55,979 nucleotides of DNA from Acetobacter oeni (GCF_011516825.1 NZ_WOTA01000024.1:1-55979); one strand, 5' to 3'; counted from the stretch's first letter, positions 1-8,654 are shown. A program made the numbers and translations. Notes: generated from the letters alone by a model not told the origin.

Positions 1-123
1 TGGCTCGGACGTTGCCGTCGCCTCACGAAGGATGTCGAGACAACAATCTCGTCATCCTGCGCATGGTTGATGATTGCCCATATCCGCAGAGTTCTGCGAA
101 AAATCAATCAAGCCGCTTTCTGA
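1..123 (+). pseudogene. 3' end of an IS5-family transposase
   Basis: An open frame runs from the first base of the window to a TGA at 121-123 and encodes 40 residues beginning WLGRCRRLTKD and ending RKINQAAF. The pattern W-L-x-R-x-R-R-L-x-K-D-x-E followed by a short helix ending in R-R-x-x-R is the usual C-terminus of IS5-type DDE transposases, which suggests this identification. The rest of the gene lies outside the window, so it cannot be said whether the element is intact. No terminal inverted repeat could be paired because the other end is missing. Confidence 0.6.
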
Positions 124-124
124 T

Positions 125-427
125 TCAGGCTCTAAGACGTTCAATGTCTAAGCTGAGAATAGCGCTCTGTTCCCACGGTATATTTCCATTTTCATCATGT
201 TCTCCAATAAAAATATTATCCGGGAGATATTGTTTCAGTTGATCCTGTTTGAGAGAAATTGTTTTCCGGAGACTATCTTGTCCGCTTTTGGCGGCGAGAC
301 GAATACACTCAATGCCACTTTGATATATGTATCCACGAAAACTAAAGATAGATGAAAGCTTAATAGATATCGGCGCAACATTAGCACAAAAAATAAGAAG
401 CAGGCAGATGGAAGCTATAATGGCGGT
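125..427 (-). pseudogene. remnant of a small secreted protein, function unknown
   Basis: A 100-codon open frame ends at TGA (125-127), two bases beyond the stop of the transposase fragment on the other strand. It begins with a hydrophobic stretch (ASICLLLIFCANVAP) resembling a signal peptide and continues as a charged, hydrophilic chain ending LSLDIERLRA. The frame contains no ATG, GTG or TTG, and it is closed upstream by TAA at 428-430, so the start has been lost or is non-standard. Codon use is AT-rich, unlike the core genes. No family was recognised. It may be an old gene decayed next to the insertion sequence, or chance coding potential. Confidence 0.3.
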
Positions 428-587
428 TTATTAAGCTACATTTCTTCGAACCGGACTTTCCACTATCCCGGTCCTGGTCGCCGGTCTGGTAAGCGTAACA
501 GATCAGTAGAATACACCAATAAAAAAGGGATCAAAGAGGCTGTGCCCCTTTGTGGGTTTCAGGGCAAAGCCCCGAGGAAATCCCGCC
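428..587. other. intergenic stretch with a partial copy of the intergenic repeat
   Basis: Low-GC sequence without a convincing gene. At 547-580 it contains the core of the dispersed repeat described at 1807-1973 (GGGTTTCAGGGCAAAGCCC), here lying just beyond the stop codon of the metallo-hydrolase gene on the minus strand. Confidence 0.5.
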
Positions 588-1670
588 TTATCCGAAAACG
601 ATATTTCGTGTTTCTCCGAACGCCATGGGTGCGAAGGCGTCCGGGGCGAGACCTGCCCAGGCGGCGGTTTCGGCGAGGCAGCGTTCGGGTTCGCCGGGAG
701 GTTCGCCGGACAGTGGGAAGACGCCGTAATGCATGGGGAGGGCGCGGCGGGCGTTGAGGGCCTGGAAGGCGGCGACGGCTTCGACGGGGTCGGCGTGGAC
801 GGCTTTGAGAAAGCTGCGCGGGGCGTAGGCGCCGATGGGGAGCATGGCGAGGTCGGGCGGTCCGAGGCGGTCGTGAATGGTCTGCCAGTGCGGGCCGTGG
901 GCGCTGTCGCCGGCGAAGAAGACGGAGAGAGGCGGTGCGTTACCAGGCTGCGGGACGCGGATCATGAAGCCGCCCCAGAGGCGTTTTGAGGCATCCCATG
1001 GCGTGCGCTGGGCGAAGTGGCGGGCGGGGGTGCAGATGATTTCGGTGTTGCCCATGCGGGTGGGCTGCCACCAGTCGGCTTCGGCGACGCGGGTGAGGCC
1101 GGCTTTGCGGAGGATATCGGCGTTGTTCAGGGGGGTGACGACGACGGGGTTATCGCGGCGGGCGATGGCGCGCAGGGAGGGGAGGTCGAGGTGGTCGTAA
1201 TGGCAGTGTGAGATCAGGAGGAGGTCGACTTTCGGGAGGTCTTTCCAGAGGCGACCGGGTGCGCGGAGGCGTTTCGGGCCGAAGAAGGAGAACGGGGAGC
1301 AGCGTTCCGAGAAGATGGGGTCGGTGAGGATGGTCAGCACGCTTCCGTCTGTCTGGCGGAGGCGGAGCAGGAAGGTGCAGTGACCGATCATGGTGACGCT
1401 GACGGTGCCGGGGTCGAGGGGAGCGTGTGGGTCGCCCGCGGGGGTAGGGTCGATGATCTGTTTGCGCTGTTCCCGCGCCATGGAGATCATCCAGCGCAGC
1501 ATCATGACGGGCCGGATTCCGCGTTTGCGCCGGGGGGCGGGAGTACTGCCGGCGGCGGGTTCGTCGGGCCAGGCGGGCGGGCGCAAGGCGGGTTGCCAGG
1601 TGGAGGGAAGGGGTGGGTTGGCGAAGTGCTCGCCGTCGCAGTGGTCGGATACGGGGAAGGCGAGAGGCAT
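588..1670 (-). CDS. MBL-fold metal-dependent hydrolase, NAPE-PLD/UlaG-like
   Basis: The 360-residue product has the metallo-beta-lactamase signature HCHYDHLD in its first half, preceded by a TMIGHCTFLLR strand and an ILTDPIFSERCSPF segment. Further along are an FAGDSAHG motif, whose Asp is a metal bridge in this fold, and a late His in ALPMHYGVF. The long N-terminus before the fold and the DPIFS..P segment resemble the N-acyl-phosphatidylethanolamine phospholipase D-like branch of MBL hydrolases; the substrate cannot be read from sequence. The frame is open upstream to 1826, but the ATG at 1670 is preferred because family members begin shortly before the FxNPP motif seen here as FANPPLP. The neighbour dgt is on the same strand, separated by a repeat. 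Confidence 0.8.
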   Translation of the reverse strand: MPLAFPVSDHCDGEHFANPPLPSTWQPALRPPAWPDEPAAGSTPAPRRKRGIRPVMMLRWMISMAREQRKQIIDPTPAGDPHAPLDPGTVSVTMIGHCTFLLRLRQTDGSVLTILTDPIFSERCSPFSFFGPKRLRAPGRLWKDLPKVDLLLISHCHYDHLDLPSLRAIARRDNPVVVTPLNNADILRKAGLTRVAEADWWQPTRMGNTEIICTPARHFAQRTPWDASKRLWGGFMIRVPQPGNAPPLSVFFAGDSAHGPHWQTIHDRLGPPDLAMLPIGAYAPRSFLKAVHADPVEAVAAFQALNARRALPMHYGVFPLSGEPPGEPERCLAETAAWAGLAPDAFAPMAFGETRNIVFG

Positions 1671-1806
1671 GAACCGAAGGCTCCGGTGGTTGATTTCCCG
1701 AGGTGTTTTCAGGGTATTATCCTGACTTCCGGCAAAGAGCGCGTTGTCCTGCCGGTCCTGTTTATTAAATAGCATGGATTGAAAAGGGTCTGTTCGCCTT
1801 ACCTGT

Positions 1807-1973
1807 TGAGGTGTGAGTTTCCTCACGGGTTAGTTCCTGCCGGGCTCTGCCCGCGCCCGGCAGGGGCCGCTGGCCCCTGCACCCCGATTGTTGACAAACA
1901 AAAAGGTTTCCAAAGGCCTCCGGCCTTTGGTGGGTTTCAGGGCAAAGCCCTGAGAAACGCAGCAACACTCAAG
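1807..1973 (+). repeat. intergenic repeat, copy 1 (most complete)
   Basis: Reference copy of a dispersed intergenic repeat. In order: a GTGTGA..TCAC..GGTTAG left end; a GGGCTCTGCCCG / CCCGGCAGGGGCC GC-rich inverted segment; CCCTGCACCCCGAT; TGTTGA(TA)AA; AAGGTTTCC; a hairpin with arms CCAAAGGCC (1910-1918) and GGCCTTTGG (1922-1930); a hairpin TCAGGGC-AAA-GCCCTGA (1937-1953); and a right end AGCAACACT. Other long copies lie at 8518, 20577, 22384, 33571, 45878 and 52438. It sits 8 nt beyond the dgt stop codon. Confidence 0.9.
1900..1930 (-). terminator. probable intrinsic terminator of dgt, inside the repeat
   Basis: Read on the minus strand, about 50 nt after the dgt stop codon, a perfect 9-bp stem (CCAAAGGCC, 3-nt loop, GGCCTTTGG) is followed by AAACCTTTTTGTTTG. 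This is hairpin plus T-run geometry, though six bases separate stem and T-run. Confidence 0.5.
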
Positions 1974-1980
1974 GCGCATT

Positions 1981-3210
1981 TTATCCGGGGACGGAGAGAT
2001 CGGTCAGGCGTCTGTGTTCTTCCATGGCAAAGCGGTCTGTCATGGAGGCGAGATAATCGGCGACGACGCGGCGTCTGGCGGGTTCGTCCGTGGCGGCGAG
2101 GGCTTGGTCGCGCCAGCCGTCGGGGAGGAGGCCGGGCGAGGCGCCGAGGGTGGCGAAGAGTTCGGCGACGACGTGTCTGGCTTTGTGGGTCATGCGGTTG
2201 ACCTTCCAGTGCCGGTAGAGTTTCGCGAAGAGGAATTCGCGGATAGCGGCGTTGGCGTCGGCGATTTCCGGGCTGAAGGCGACGACCTGGTGATCGGCGT
2301 GGCGGATGTCGTCGGCGGATCGCGGGTCGAGTTTCGCGAGGTTGAGTTTGGTCCGGTTGAGGACATCGGTGGCCAGGATATTGATGGTGCGGCGGACGGT
2401 TTCGTGGCGGAGGCGCTGTTCCATGGCGGGAATGGCGACGGAGCCTTCGGCGGGGGGCTCGCCGGTTTCGCCGGCGCCGTAGCGCGGGTCCGCGCGGGGC
2501 GGGAGGTTGCGGGCCAGTTCGCGGGCTTCTTTCAGGGCGGGGCCGACGATGGGGACGTTGGCGAGGTCGTCCAGGGCGAGGAGGCCGGATTTCACGCCGT
2601 CGTCGAGGTCGTGGCCGTGATAGGCGATGTCGTCGGCGAGGGCGGCGAGCTGGGCTTCGACGGATGCGAAGGTGTGCAGGTCGAGGGGGTGGGCGGCGTC
2701 GTAATCGCGAAGCCAGCCGGAGGGGTAATCGACGGGGCCGTTGTGTTTGGCGAGGCCTTCGAGGGTTTCCCAGGTGAGGTTGAGGCCATCGAACTGGAGG
2801 TATCTGCGTTCGAGGATGGTGACCTGGCGGAGGGCCTGCGTATTGTGATCGAAGCCGCCCCAGGTTTCCATGGCGAGGGAGAGGGCGTCTTCTCCGGCGT
2901 GGCCGAAGGGGGTGTGACCGAGATCATGGGCGAGAGCGATGGCTTCGGTAATGTCCTCGTCGACGTTGAGGTGTCGTGCCATGGAGCGGGCGATCTGGGC
3001 GACTTCGAGCGAGTGGGTGAGGCGGGTTCGGAAGAAATCGCCTTCGTGATTGATGAAGACCTGGGTTTTGTACTGGAGGCGCCGGAAGCCGGAGGAGTGG
3101 ATGACGCGGTCGCGGTCGCGCTGCCAGGGGGAGCGGGTCGGGGATTCGGCTTCCGGAAAGAGCCTGCCCCGGGAGGGCCGTGCATGGATGGCGTACGGCG
3201 CTGTGGTCAT
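1981..3210 (-). CDS. dgt: deoxyguanosinetriphosphate triphosphohydrolase-like protein
   Basis: The 409-residue product is an HD-domain dNTP triphosphohydrolase, which cleaves dNTP to deoxynucleoside and triphosphate. Visible signatures are the N-terminal SPWQRDRDRVIHSSGFRRL segment, TRLTHSLEVAQIAR (first metal His), ALAHDLGHTPFGHAGE (HD pair plus a second His) and a later ADDIAYHGHDLDDG, whose Asp completes the metal site. The length fits the shorter alphaproteobacterial dgt group (about 380-410 residues) rather than the E. coli enzyme. The ATG start gives MTTAPYAIHARPSRGR, as expected for this group. The C-terminal helical region (residues ~300-400) carries the usual VNRMTHKA and LTDRF-like segments. 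It reads in the same direction as the upstream hydrolase but is separated from it by a repeat, so it probably has its own transcript. Confidence 0.92.
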   Translation of the reverse strand: MTTAPYAIHARPSRGRLFPEAESPTRSPWQRDRDRVIHSSGFRRLQYKTQVFINHEGDFFRTRLTHSLEVAQIARSMARHLNVDEDITEAIALAHDLGHTPFGHAGEDALSLAMETWGGFDHNTQALRQVTILERRYLQFDGLNLTWETLEGLAKHNGPVDYPSGWLRDYDAAHPLDLHTFASVEAQLAALADDIAYHGHDLDDGVKSGLLALDDLANVPIVGPALKEARELARNLPPRADPRYGAGETGEPPAEGSVAIPAMEQRLRHETVRRTINILATDVLNRTKLNLAKLDPRSADDIRHADHQVVAFSPEIADANAAIREFLFAKLYRHWKVNRMTHKARHVVAELFATLGASPGLLPDGWRDQALAATDEPARRRVVADYLASMTDRFAMEEHRRLTDLSVPG

Positions 3211-3406
3211 GCGGTCCTCGTGTGGTGGTGTGTTACGTGGAGGAGTTGAGCATGTTTGCGGGAGGGTGGCGAGGACGGGGCTTTGCGGGGGAAGGTATTG
3301 ATTTCTCTGCAGGAATAATTATTTTTCCATTAACCCCTTATTTTTCACACATTTATCGTCTTTTATTTTATCGGGGAGACGGTCTCTTCGCACGGAACGG
3401 TTTTAT

Positions 3407-3919
3407 ATGGATGTCAGAGAAAATTTTATCATACGACATTTGCGCCGGATTGCCTTTTCATGGCTGGGAAGCGAAGCGGTCCCGGCGTTTTTAAGAACAC
3501 GGGCGCTGAATGCGCTTGGCGCCCGGATGCATCCGAGTGCGTGCATCTGGTCCGGCTGCGTTATCCGTTCGCCGTTGCTTGTGATGGGGCGGGAAAGCTT
3601 CATCAATGTCGGTTTTTTCTTTGACGGGGCGCGCTGTCTGACCGTGGGTGAGAATGTGCGGATAGGGCAGTTTGTGTCTGTGATTACGGCGACGCATGAG
3701 ATTGGTCCGTCTTCGCAGCGCTGCACGGTGGAGGCTGTTTACAAGGAGGTTGTGATTGAGGATGGCTGCTGGATCGGGGCGCGGGTGACCATTCTGCCGG
3801 GGGTGACGATCCGGCGGGGCTGTGTGATTGCGGTGGGCGCGGTTGTTCTGAGCAGCACGGAGCCTGACGGGCTGTATGTGGGGATGCCGGCGCGGCGGGT
3901 GAGGGATCTGCCGGTGTGA
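3407..3919 (+). CDS. hexapeptide-repeat O-acyltransferase (LbH fold)
   Basis: The 170-residue protein has the imperfect hexapeptide pattern of a left-handed beta-helix acyltransferase: VIRSPLLVMG, INVGFFFDGA, LTVGENVRIGQFVSVIT, VVIEDGCWIGARVTILPGVTIRRGCVIAVGAVVLSS. The ATHEIG segment supplies the catalytic-type His, and the protein ends with the common GMPARRVRDLP tail. Members of this group (LacA, NodL, WbbJ-like) move acetyl or related groups from acyl-CoA to sugars. No gene for a sugar pathway is adjacent, so the acceptor is unknown. It is a single gene, divergent from dgt, with an AT-rich ~190-bp leader. The ribosome site is weak (ACGG upstream), and the ATG at 3407 is the only plausible start before the fold. 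Confidence 0.8.
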   Translation: MDVRENFIIRHLRRIAFSWLGSEAVPAFLRTRALNALGARMHPSACIWSGCVIRSPLLVMGRESFINVGFFFDGARCLTVGENVRIGQFVSVITATHEIGPSSQRCTVEAVYKEVVIEDGCWIGARVTILPGVTIRRGCVIAVGAVVLSSTEPDGLYVGMPARRVRDLPV

Positions 3920-4117
3920 GGGGGGATGTATTCCTTCTGACGCTGAAAACCGATGGTATTTAAATAGTCGAACGAAAATCCGTACGGAGATGCGGGCCGT
4001 TGTTCAGACAGCCGTGAATGAGTCTGTGGCAGGGGTGTGTTAAATCATGCGGAAAGCATATATTTTCTGATTTAAATCTCTTGTTCCGTCAGCATCGTTT
4101 TTAACAAACAGATGCAG

Positions 4118-5506
4118 TCATTCTTCCGTATTTTCTGTCATTGCCGCGACGAGGTCGGACAGGTGTCCGGGTTCGTTTAGGGTTAAGCCGGGCGGGGGGC
4201 GGAGGCTGGCGTTGGTGGCGCGGGCGATGCGGCGGGGGAGGATGGCGGTGCTGAAGCCGAGTTTGGCGGCTTCGCGGAGGCGGAGGTCGGCCTGGGAGAC
4301 CTGGCGGAGTTCTCCGGAGAGGCCGATTTCTCCGAAATAGACGGTTCCGGCTGAGGTGGGCTGGCCGGTTGCGGCGGAGATGAGGGCGGCGGCGACGGCG
4401 AGGTCGGCGGCGGGTTCGCTGACGCGGAGGCCGCCGGCGAAGTTGAGCCAGACGTCCATGCCGGAGAGTTTGAGGCCGCATCGGGTTTCGAGCACGGCGA
4501 GCAGCATGTTGAGGCGGCCGGTATCCCATCCGACGGCGGCGCGGCGTGGGCTTCCGTCTCCGGCTTTTGGGGAGAGGAGGGCCTGGACTTCGAGCAGGAC
4601 GGGTCTTGTGCCTTCGAGGCCGGCGAAGACGGCGGAGCCGGCGATATTGCCGCGGCGTTCGGCGAGGAAGAGGGCGGAGGGGTTGGGGACTTCGACGAGG
4701 CCGTGATCGGTCATGGCGAAGACGCCGATTTCGTCGGTGGCACCGAAGCGGTTTTTGGCGGCGCGGAGGATGCGGAACTGGTGGCCGCGATCGCCTTCGA
4801 AATACATTACGGCATCGACCATATGTTCCATGACGCGGGGACCGGCGAGGGCGCCGTCCTTGGTGACGTGGCCGACGAGGATAAGGGCGAAGCCGCGTTT
4901 TTTGGCGAGGCGGATGAGTTCGAAGGCGCAGGCGCGGACCTGGGCGACGGAGCCGGGGGCGCTGTCGATGCTGTCGAGCCACATGGTCTGGATGGAGTCG
5001 ATGACGACGAGGCCGGGGTTTGTTTCGGTATCGAGTGTGGCGACGATATCGGAGACGTTGATGGTCGCGGCGAGCCGGAGGGTGGGGGCGGTGAGTTCCA
5101 GTCTTTGCGCGCGCATGCGGATCTGATCGACGGCTTCCTCGCCGGAGATATAGATGACGTGCTGTCCGGTGCGGGCGAGGCGGCAGGCGGTTTGCAGGAG
5201 CAGGGTGGATTTGCCGATGCCGGGGTCGCCGCCGACGAGGACGACGGAGGCGGGGACGAGGCCGCCGCCGAGGACGCGGTCGAGTTCGGCGATATCGGTG
5301 TGGATTCTGGGTGGCGGGGCGGCGTGACCTTCGAGGCCGGTCAGGGCGAGGCGGGTTTTTGAACGGCTGGTGCGGGAGGCGGTGGGTTCGATGCTTTCCT
5401 CGACGATGGTATTCCATTCGCCGCAGGCCTCGCATTTTCCGCTCCACTTAGGATAGACGGCGCCGCAGGACTGACAGACAAATCGGTGAATCGGGCGCTT
5501 TGCCAA
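4118..5506 (-). CDS. radA: DNA repair protein RadA
   Basis: This RecA-like protein of 462 residues promotes branch migration during recombinational repair. The C4 zinc finger (CQSC at residues 11-14, CEAC at 25-28) is followed by the Walker A motif GGDPGIGKST (Lys99), the RadA signature KNRFG and a C-terminal Lon-protease-like domain. The length matches E. coli RadA (460). The frame is open to 5611, but a TTG at 5506 gives MAKRPIHRFVCQSCG, as in homologues, with AGGAGA placed nine bases upstream; this start is preferred over the upstream ATG. It is divergent from the Ala/Lys-rich gene at 5664, with ~160 bp between the starts. No downstream partner is visible. Confidence 0.95.
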   Translation of the reverse strand: MAKRPIHRFVCQSCGAVYPKWSGKCEACGEWNTIVEESIEPTASRTSRSKTRLALTGLEGHAAPPPRIHTDIAELDRVLGGGLVPASVVLVGGDPGIGKSTLLLQTACRLARTGQHVIYISGEEAVDQIRMRAQRLELTAPTLRLAATINVSDIVATLDTETNPGLVVIDSIQTMWLDSIDSAPGSVAQVRACAFELIRLAKKRGFALILVGHVTKDGALAGPRVMEHMVDAVMYFEGDRGHQFRILRAAKNRFGATDEIGVFAMTDHGLVEVPNPSALFLAERRGNIAGSAVFAGLEGTRPVLLEVQALLSPKAGDGSPRRAAVGWDTGRLNMLLAVLETRCGLKLSGMDVWLNFAGGLRVSEPAADLAVAAALISAATGQPTSAGTVYFGEIGLSGELRQVSQADLRLREAAKLGFSTAILPRRIARATNASLRPPPGLTLNEPGHLSDLVAAMTENTEE

Positions 5507-5663
5507 AAGACGGTTTCTCCTGTGTGCGAGGCAATGTGTGGAAAACAATACTATTTTAACGCGAATCTGTCGTAGCGAAACATTGTCTTTCCGTGTCGTG
5601 TCTATAAACATTACATCCCGTTGATCTTTTATGGATCGTCAGGGACTTATGGGAGAAGAACGC

Positions 5664-6122
5664 GTGGCACGAGCCAGGGCTAAAACAGCAGCAAGCCATG
5701 TCAGTGCGCGGCAGCCGGCCGCAAAGACTTCCGGTCGTCGGGTCGGGGCCGCGGCGGGGGCTGCCAAGGCAGCCGTAGCAAAAAAGCGTGCGGTGAGAAA
5801 AGAAATTGCGCCGGTCGATGAAGACATTGTTGAGGTTATCGAGGTTGTTGAGCCGGTCCGCGTCCGGGTGCCGCCGGTTCGGGATGCTCTGTATTTCGAT
5901 TCGGGCTGGTATCTGACGACTTATCCCGATGTGGCCGATGCCGGGATCGATGCGGCGACCCATTACCGGACTGTTGGCCATCAGGAGGGGCGCAAGCCTA
6001 ACGCGCTGTTTGACGGCAAGGCCTATATTGCGGCCAACCCTGATCTTCTTGGCTATGAGGGCGATCTGTTCCTTCATTATGTGTTTTTCGGCGCGTCGGA
6101 AGGTCGTCCTCTGGCAGCTTAA
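5664..6122 (+). CDS. unknown protein: Ala/Lys-rich head plus two HY..G..EGR motifs
   Basis: The family was not recognised with certainty. The chain has two parts. Residues ~1-65 are rich in Ala, Lys, Arg and Val with no hydrophobic segment, resembling histone-H1-like or disordered tails, and end in an acidic/valine run. Residues ~70-150 hold two copies of a ~37-residue motif: FDSGWYLTTYPDV...ATHYRTVGHQEGRKPN and FDGKAYIAANPDL...FLHYVFFGASEGRP. The same motif recurs in large surface or glycosyltransferase proteins of Alphaproteobacteria (recalled, not searched). GTG at 5664 is chosen because GGGAG lies eight bases upstream; an ATG at 5631 in the same frame would add 11 residues. It is divergent from radA and 75 bp ahead of comEC. 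Confidence 0.6.
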   Translation: MARARAKTAASHVSARQPAAKTSGRRVGAAAGAAKAAVAKKRAVRKEIAPVDEDIVEVIEVVEPVRVRVPPVRDALYFDSGWYLTTYPDVADAGIDAATHYRTVGHQEGRKPNALFDGKAYIAANPDLLGYEGDLFLHYVFFGASEGRPLAA

Positions 6123-6197
6123 CGACCTTTTTACGATAACTTCGTTTCCGGGCAGCGTGTCTGTCCGTTCTGATGCGGGGAACGGGGGCGGGTTCGG

Positions 6198-8432
6198 GTG
6201 AGAGGGATGCTGTCGGACCGGTTTCAGCGTCTCCTGCTTTCGGAACATCATCGTCTGCCGCTCTGGCTGCCGGTCGGGCTGGCTTCGGGCGTTCTGCTCT
6301 GGTTTCAGCCGCGCTATGAGCCGTCGCCGTGGTTTGCCCTGGCGGGGCTTGTTCTTTCCTGTCCTGTTCTGATTGCCGGCTGGTGGCGTTTATCCGCGCG
6401 GCTGGCCGGCTGTGCTTTGCTGTGTGTTTCGCTGGGGTTTCTGGCGGCATGGAGCGAGGGGCATCGTGCGGCGCCGATGCCGGAGCTGCCCCGGCATGCG
6501 GTGATTCTGACGGGCCGGGTTCTGTCTGTCGATCAGTTGCCGTCCCGCGTGGAGGGGGAGCCGGGCAGTCGCCGTGTGACGCTGGCGGGCGTGCGGTTTG
6601 AGACGTGGCTGGATGCGGGGATGGCGCCTTTGCGGCGGTCTCTCAGAGTTCGTCTGCGGACTGATGACTCTCTTATTTTCGGTCCGGGTGACAGGTTGCA
6701 GGTGCGGGCATTGTTGTCGGCGCCGGCTTTTCCGGTGATGCCGGGGGCGCGGGATATGCAGCGGGAGGCCTGGTTCGGCGGGCTGGCGGGCACGGGGCGG
6801 GCGCTGGGGCCGGCTGTGTTTGCGGCGGCGGATGGTGGCGGGCCGGTCACGGCGGAGCCGGACGGTGCGGGTGATGAGGCGGCTGCGCGTCCAGGGCGTT
6901 CCGCACCGCACCGGACGTCTCTGGAATGGCTGCGCGAACGGATTGCGGCGCGGATTATGGCGGTGCTGCCGGGGACGGACGGGGCGATCGGCGCGACGTT
7001 GCTGGTGGGGCAGTCGAGCGCGATTCCGGCTTCCGACCGGGATGCGTTCGCGGCGTCCGGGCTTTCTCATCTGCTGGCGGTGGCGGGGCTGCATCTGGGC
7101 ATTGTTGTCGGGCTTGTTGTGGCGGCGACGCGGTACGGGCTGGTTTCCGTCGAGTGGGTTGCGTTGCGGTGGCCGTGCAAGGAGATCGCGGCGCTGGCTG
7201 GGCTGCTGGGCGGCACGGTGTATGTGGTGATGACGGGGCTGCATCTTCCGGCGCTTCGCAGTCTGGCGATGGCGGCTCTGGTGGTTCTGGCGCTGGTGAC
7301 GGGGCGGCGGGCGGCTTCGATGCGGGGGCTGGCGGTTGCGGCGGCGTTACTGTTGCTGACAGGGCCTTCGGTTTTGCTGGATGTGCCGTTTCAGATGTCG
7401 TTTGCGGCGGTGATGGCGCTGATCGCGGGTTATGAAGTGCTGCGCCGGCCTTTGATGCGGCTGCATGGGGATGGCGGTCTGGCGCGGCGGTTTATGGTGC
7501 ATGTTGCGACGCTGGCGCTGACCAGTTTGCTGGCCGGGCTGGCGACGTTACCGGTTTCGATGGCGCATTTTGGCGAGATTCAGCCGTTTTTCGTTGTTGC
7601 CAATCTGGTGGCCGTGCCGCTGACGGCGTTGTGGGTGATGCCGGCGGGGCTGGCCGGTGTGATGCTGATTCCGTTTCATCTTGATATGCTGGCGTTTGTT
7701 CCGATGGGCTGGGGCATTCATGCGATTGTGTGGTCGGCGCGGGAGGTGGCGTCCTGGCCTGCGGCGCGGATTGCGGTTCCGATGACGCCGGGTGTGGGAC
7801 TGGCGACATTTCTTCTGGGTCTGTGCTGGCTTTGTCTCTGGTCTCGCCGGTGGCGGCTGCTGGGGATTGTGCCGATGCTGGCCGGATTTATCTCGCCTTT
7901 TGTGGTTTCGCTGCCTGATCTGGTGGTGGCGCCGGACGGCGGCGTTGTGGCGATCCGGGATGGGGCTGCGCTGCTGGTGGCCGGGCGGTCCCGTGATGCG
8001 TGGTTTGAGAGGGAGGGGCTGGCGCAGGCGTTTGCCCGTCCGGTGTCGGATCTTCCTGTTGCTGGCGGCGAGACGGCGGATGGTGATCTGTCGTGCGGGG
8101 AGGACGGGACGGCGGGTGTCTGTGTGCTGGCGCGGGCGGGGCGGTCCGTGCTCGTTCGGGCTGAGGATCGTTCGGACGGGGAAGATCTTCTTCCGGAAAA
8201 ACTCTGTTTGGGTATGGATCTGTTTGTAACGGTGAGTCCGGCGCGGCGGTCCTGTACCGGGGTGCGGACGGTGGACCGGTTTACGGTCTGGCGCGAGGGA
8301 GCGCAGGCTGTCTGGCTGAAGGCGGGGGGGATTCGGGTGGTTTCGGACAGAGCGTGGTCCGGTGAGCGGTTATGGGTGATGAGGCCGGGGGGGCATGGGG
8401 TGCCCAATCTGCCGATGGCGGAGGCGGAGTGA
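6198..8432 (+). CDS. comEC: ComEC/Rec2-family DNA-uptake membrane protein
   Basis: The 744-residue polytopic inner-membrane protein belongs to the family that carries transforming DNA across the cytoplasmic membrane. The N-terminus has paired transmembrane helices (LPVGLASGVLLWF, WFALAGLVLSCPVLIAG), then a soluble OB-like region (~80-220) of the DUF4131 type. The competence domain follows, with the GLSHLLAVAGLHLGIV signature (~residues 285-305) and several further helices to ~560. The C-terminal ~170 residues correspond to the extracytoplasmic part, but no HxHxDH metallo-beta-lactamase motif is present. A GTG at 6198 or the ATG at 6207 may be the start. The gene is convergent with the giant repeat gene; repeat copy 2 lies between them. 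Confidence 0.9.
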   Translation: MRGMLSDRFQRLLLSEHHRLPLWLPVGLASGVLLWFQPRYEPSPWFALAGLVLSCPVLIAGWWRLSARLAGCALLCVSLGFLAAWSEGHRAAPMPELPRHAVILTGRVLSVDQLPSRVEGEPGSRRVTLAGVRFETWLDAGMAPLRRSLRVRLRTDDSLIFGPGDRLQVRALLSAPAFPVMPGARDMQREAWFGGLAGTGRALGPAVFAAADGGGPVTAEPDGAGDEAAARPGRSAPHRTSLEWLRERIAARIMAVLPGTDGAIGATLLVGQSSAIPASDRDAFAASGLSHLLAVAGLHLGIVVGLVVAATRYGLVSVEWVALRWPCKEIAALAGLLGGTVYVVMTGLHLPALRSLAMAALVVLALVTGRRAASMRGLAVAAALLLLTGPSVLLDVPFQMSFAAVMALIAGYEVLRRPLMRLHGDGGLARRFMVHVATLALTSLLAGLATLPVSMAHFGEIQPFFVVANLVAVPLTALWVMPAGLAGVMLIPFHLDMLAFVPMGWGIHAIVWSAREVASWPAARIAVPMTPGVGLATFLLGLCWLCLWSRRWRLLGIVPMLAGFISPFVVSLPDLVVAPDGGVVAIRDGAALLVAGRSRDAWFEREGLAQAFARPVSDLPVAGGETADGDLSCGEDGTAGVCVLARAGRSVLVRAEDRSDGEDLLPEKLCLGMDLFVTVSPARRSCTGVRTVDRFTVWREGAQAVWLKAGGIRVVSDRAWSGERLWVMRPGGHGVPNLPMAEAE

Positions 8433-8517
8433 GGGTGTTTTTTGTAAGTGTTGTTGTTTTTTCATAGATTTGTTCTTTTCAACCAGAGGGCGGGGGCTTT
8501 GGGACGGTTTCACTGTT

Positions 8518-8650
8518 GGTGTGTGATTTTGTCACAGGTTAGCGCTGGTCCGGGCTCTGCCTGCACCCCGATCCGTTGATAAACAAACCGGTTTGCAAAG
8601 GTCTCCGGCTTTTGGTGGGTTTCAGGGCAAAGCCCTGAGAAAAACACTGT
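8518..8650 (+). repeat. intergenic repeat, copy 2
   Basis: Has the left end GTGTGATTTTGTCACAGGTTAG-like (palindromic GTGA/TCAC), CTGCACCCCGAT, GTTGATAAAC, a loosened AAAGGTC/GGCTTTT hairpin, and the conserved TCAGGGC-AAA-GCCCTGA hairpin followed by AACACT. It fills the gap between convergent comEC and the giant gene and ends 4 nt before the latter's stop codon. Confidence 0.85.
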
Positions 8651-8654
8651 GATG

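Noticed and set aside
2014..3249. 411-codon frame on the plus strand opposite dgt
   Set aside because: Composition-driven shadow of a GC-rich gene (Gly/Val/Glu-rich, no domain); the minus-strand frame has full HD-domain motifs.
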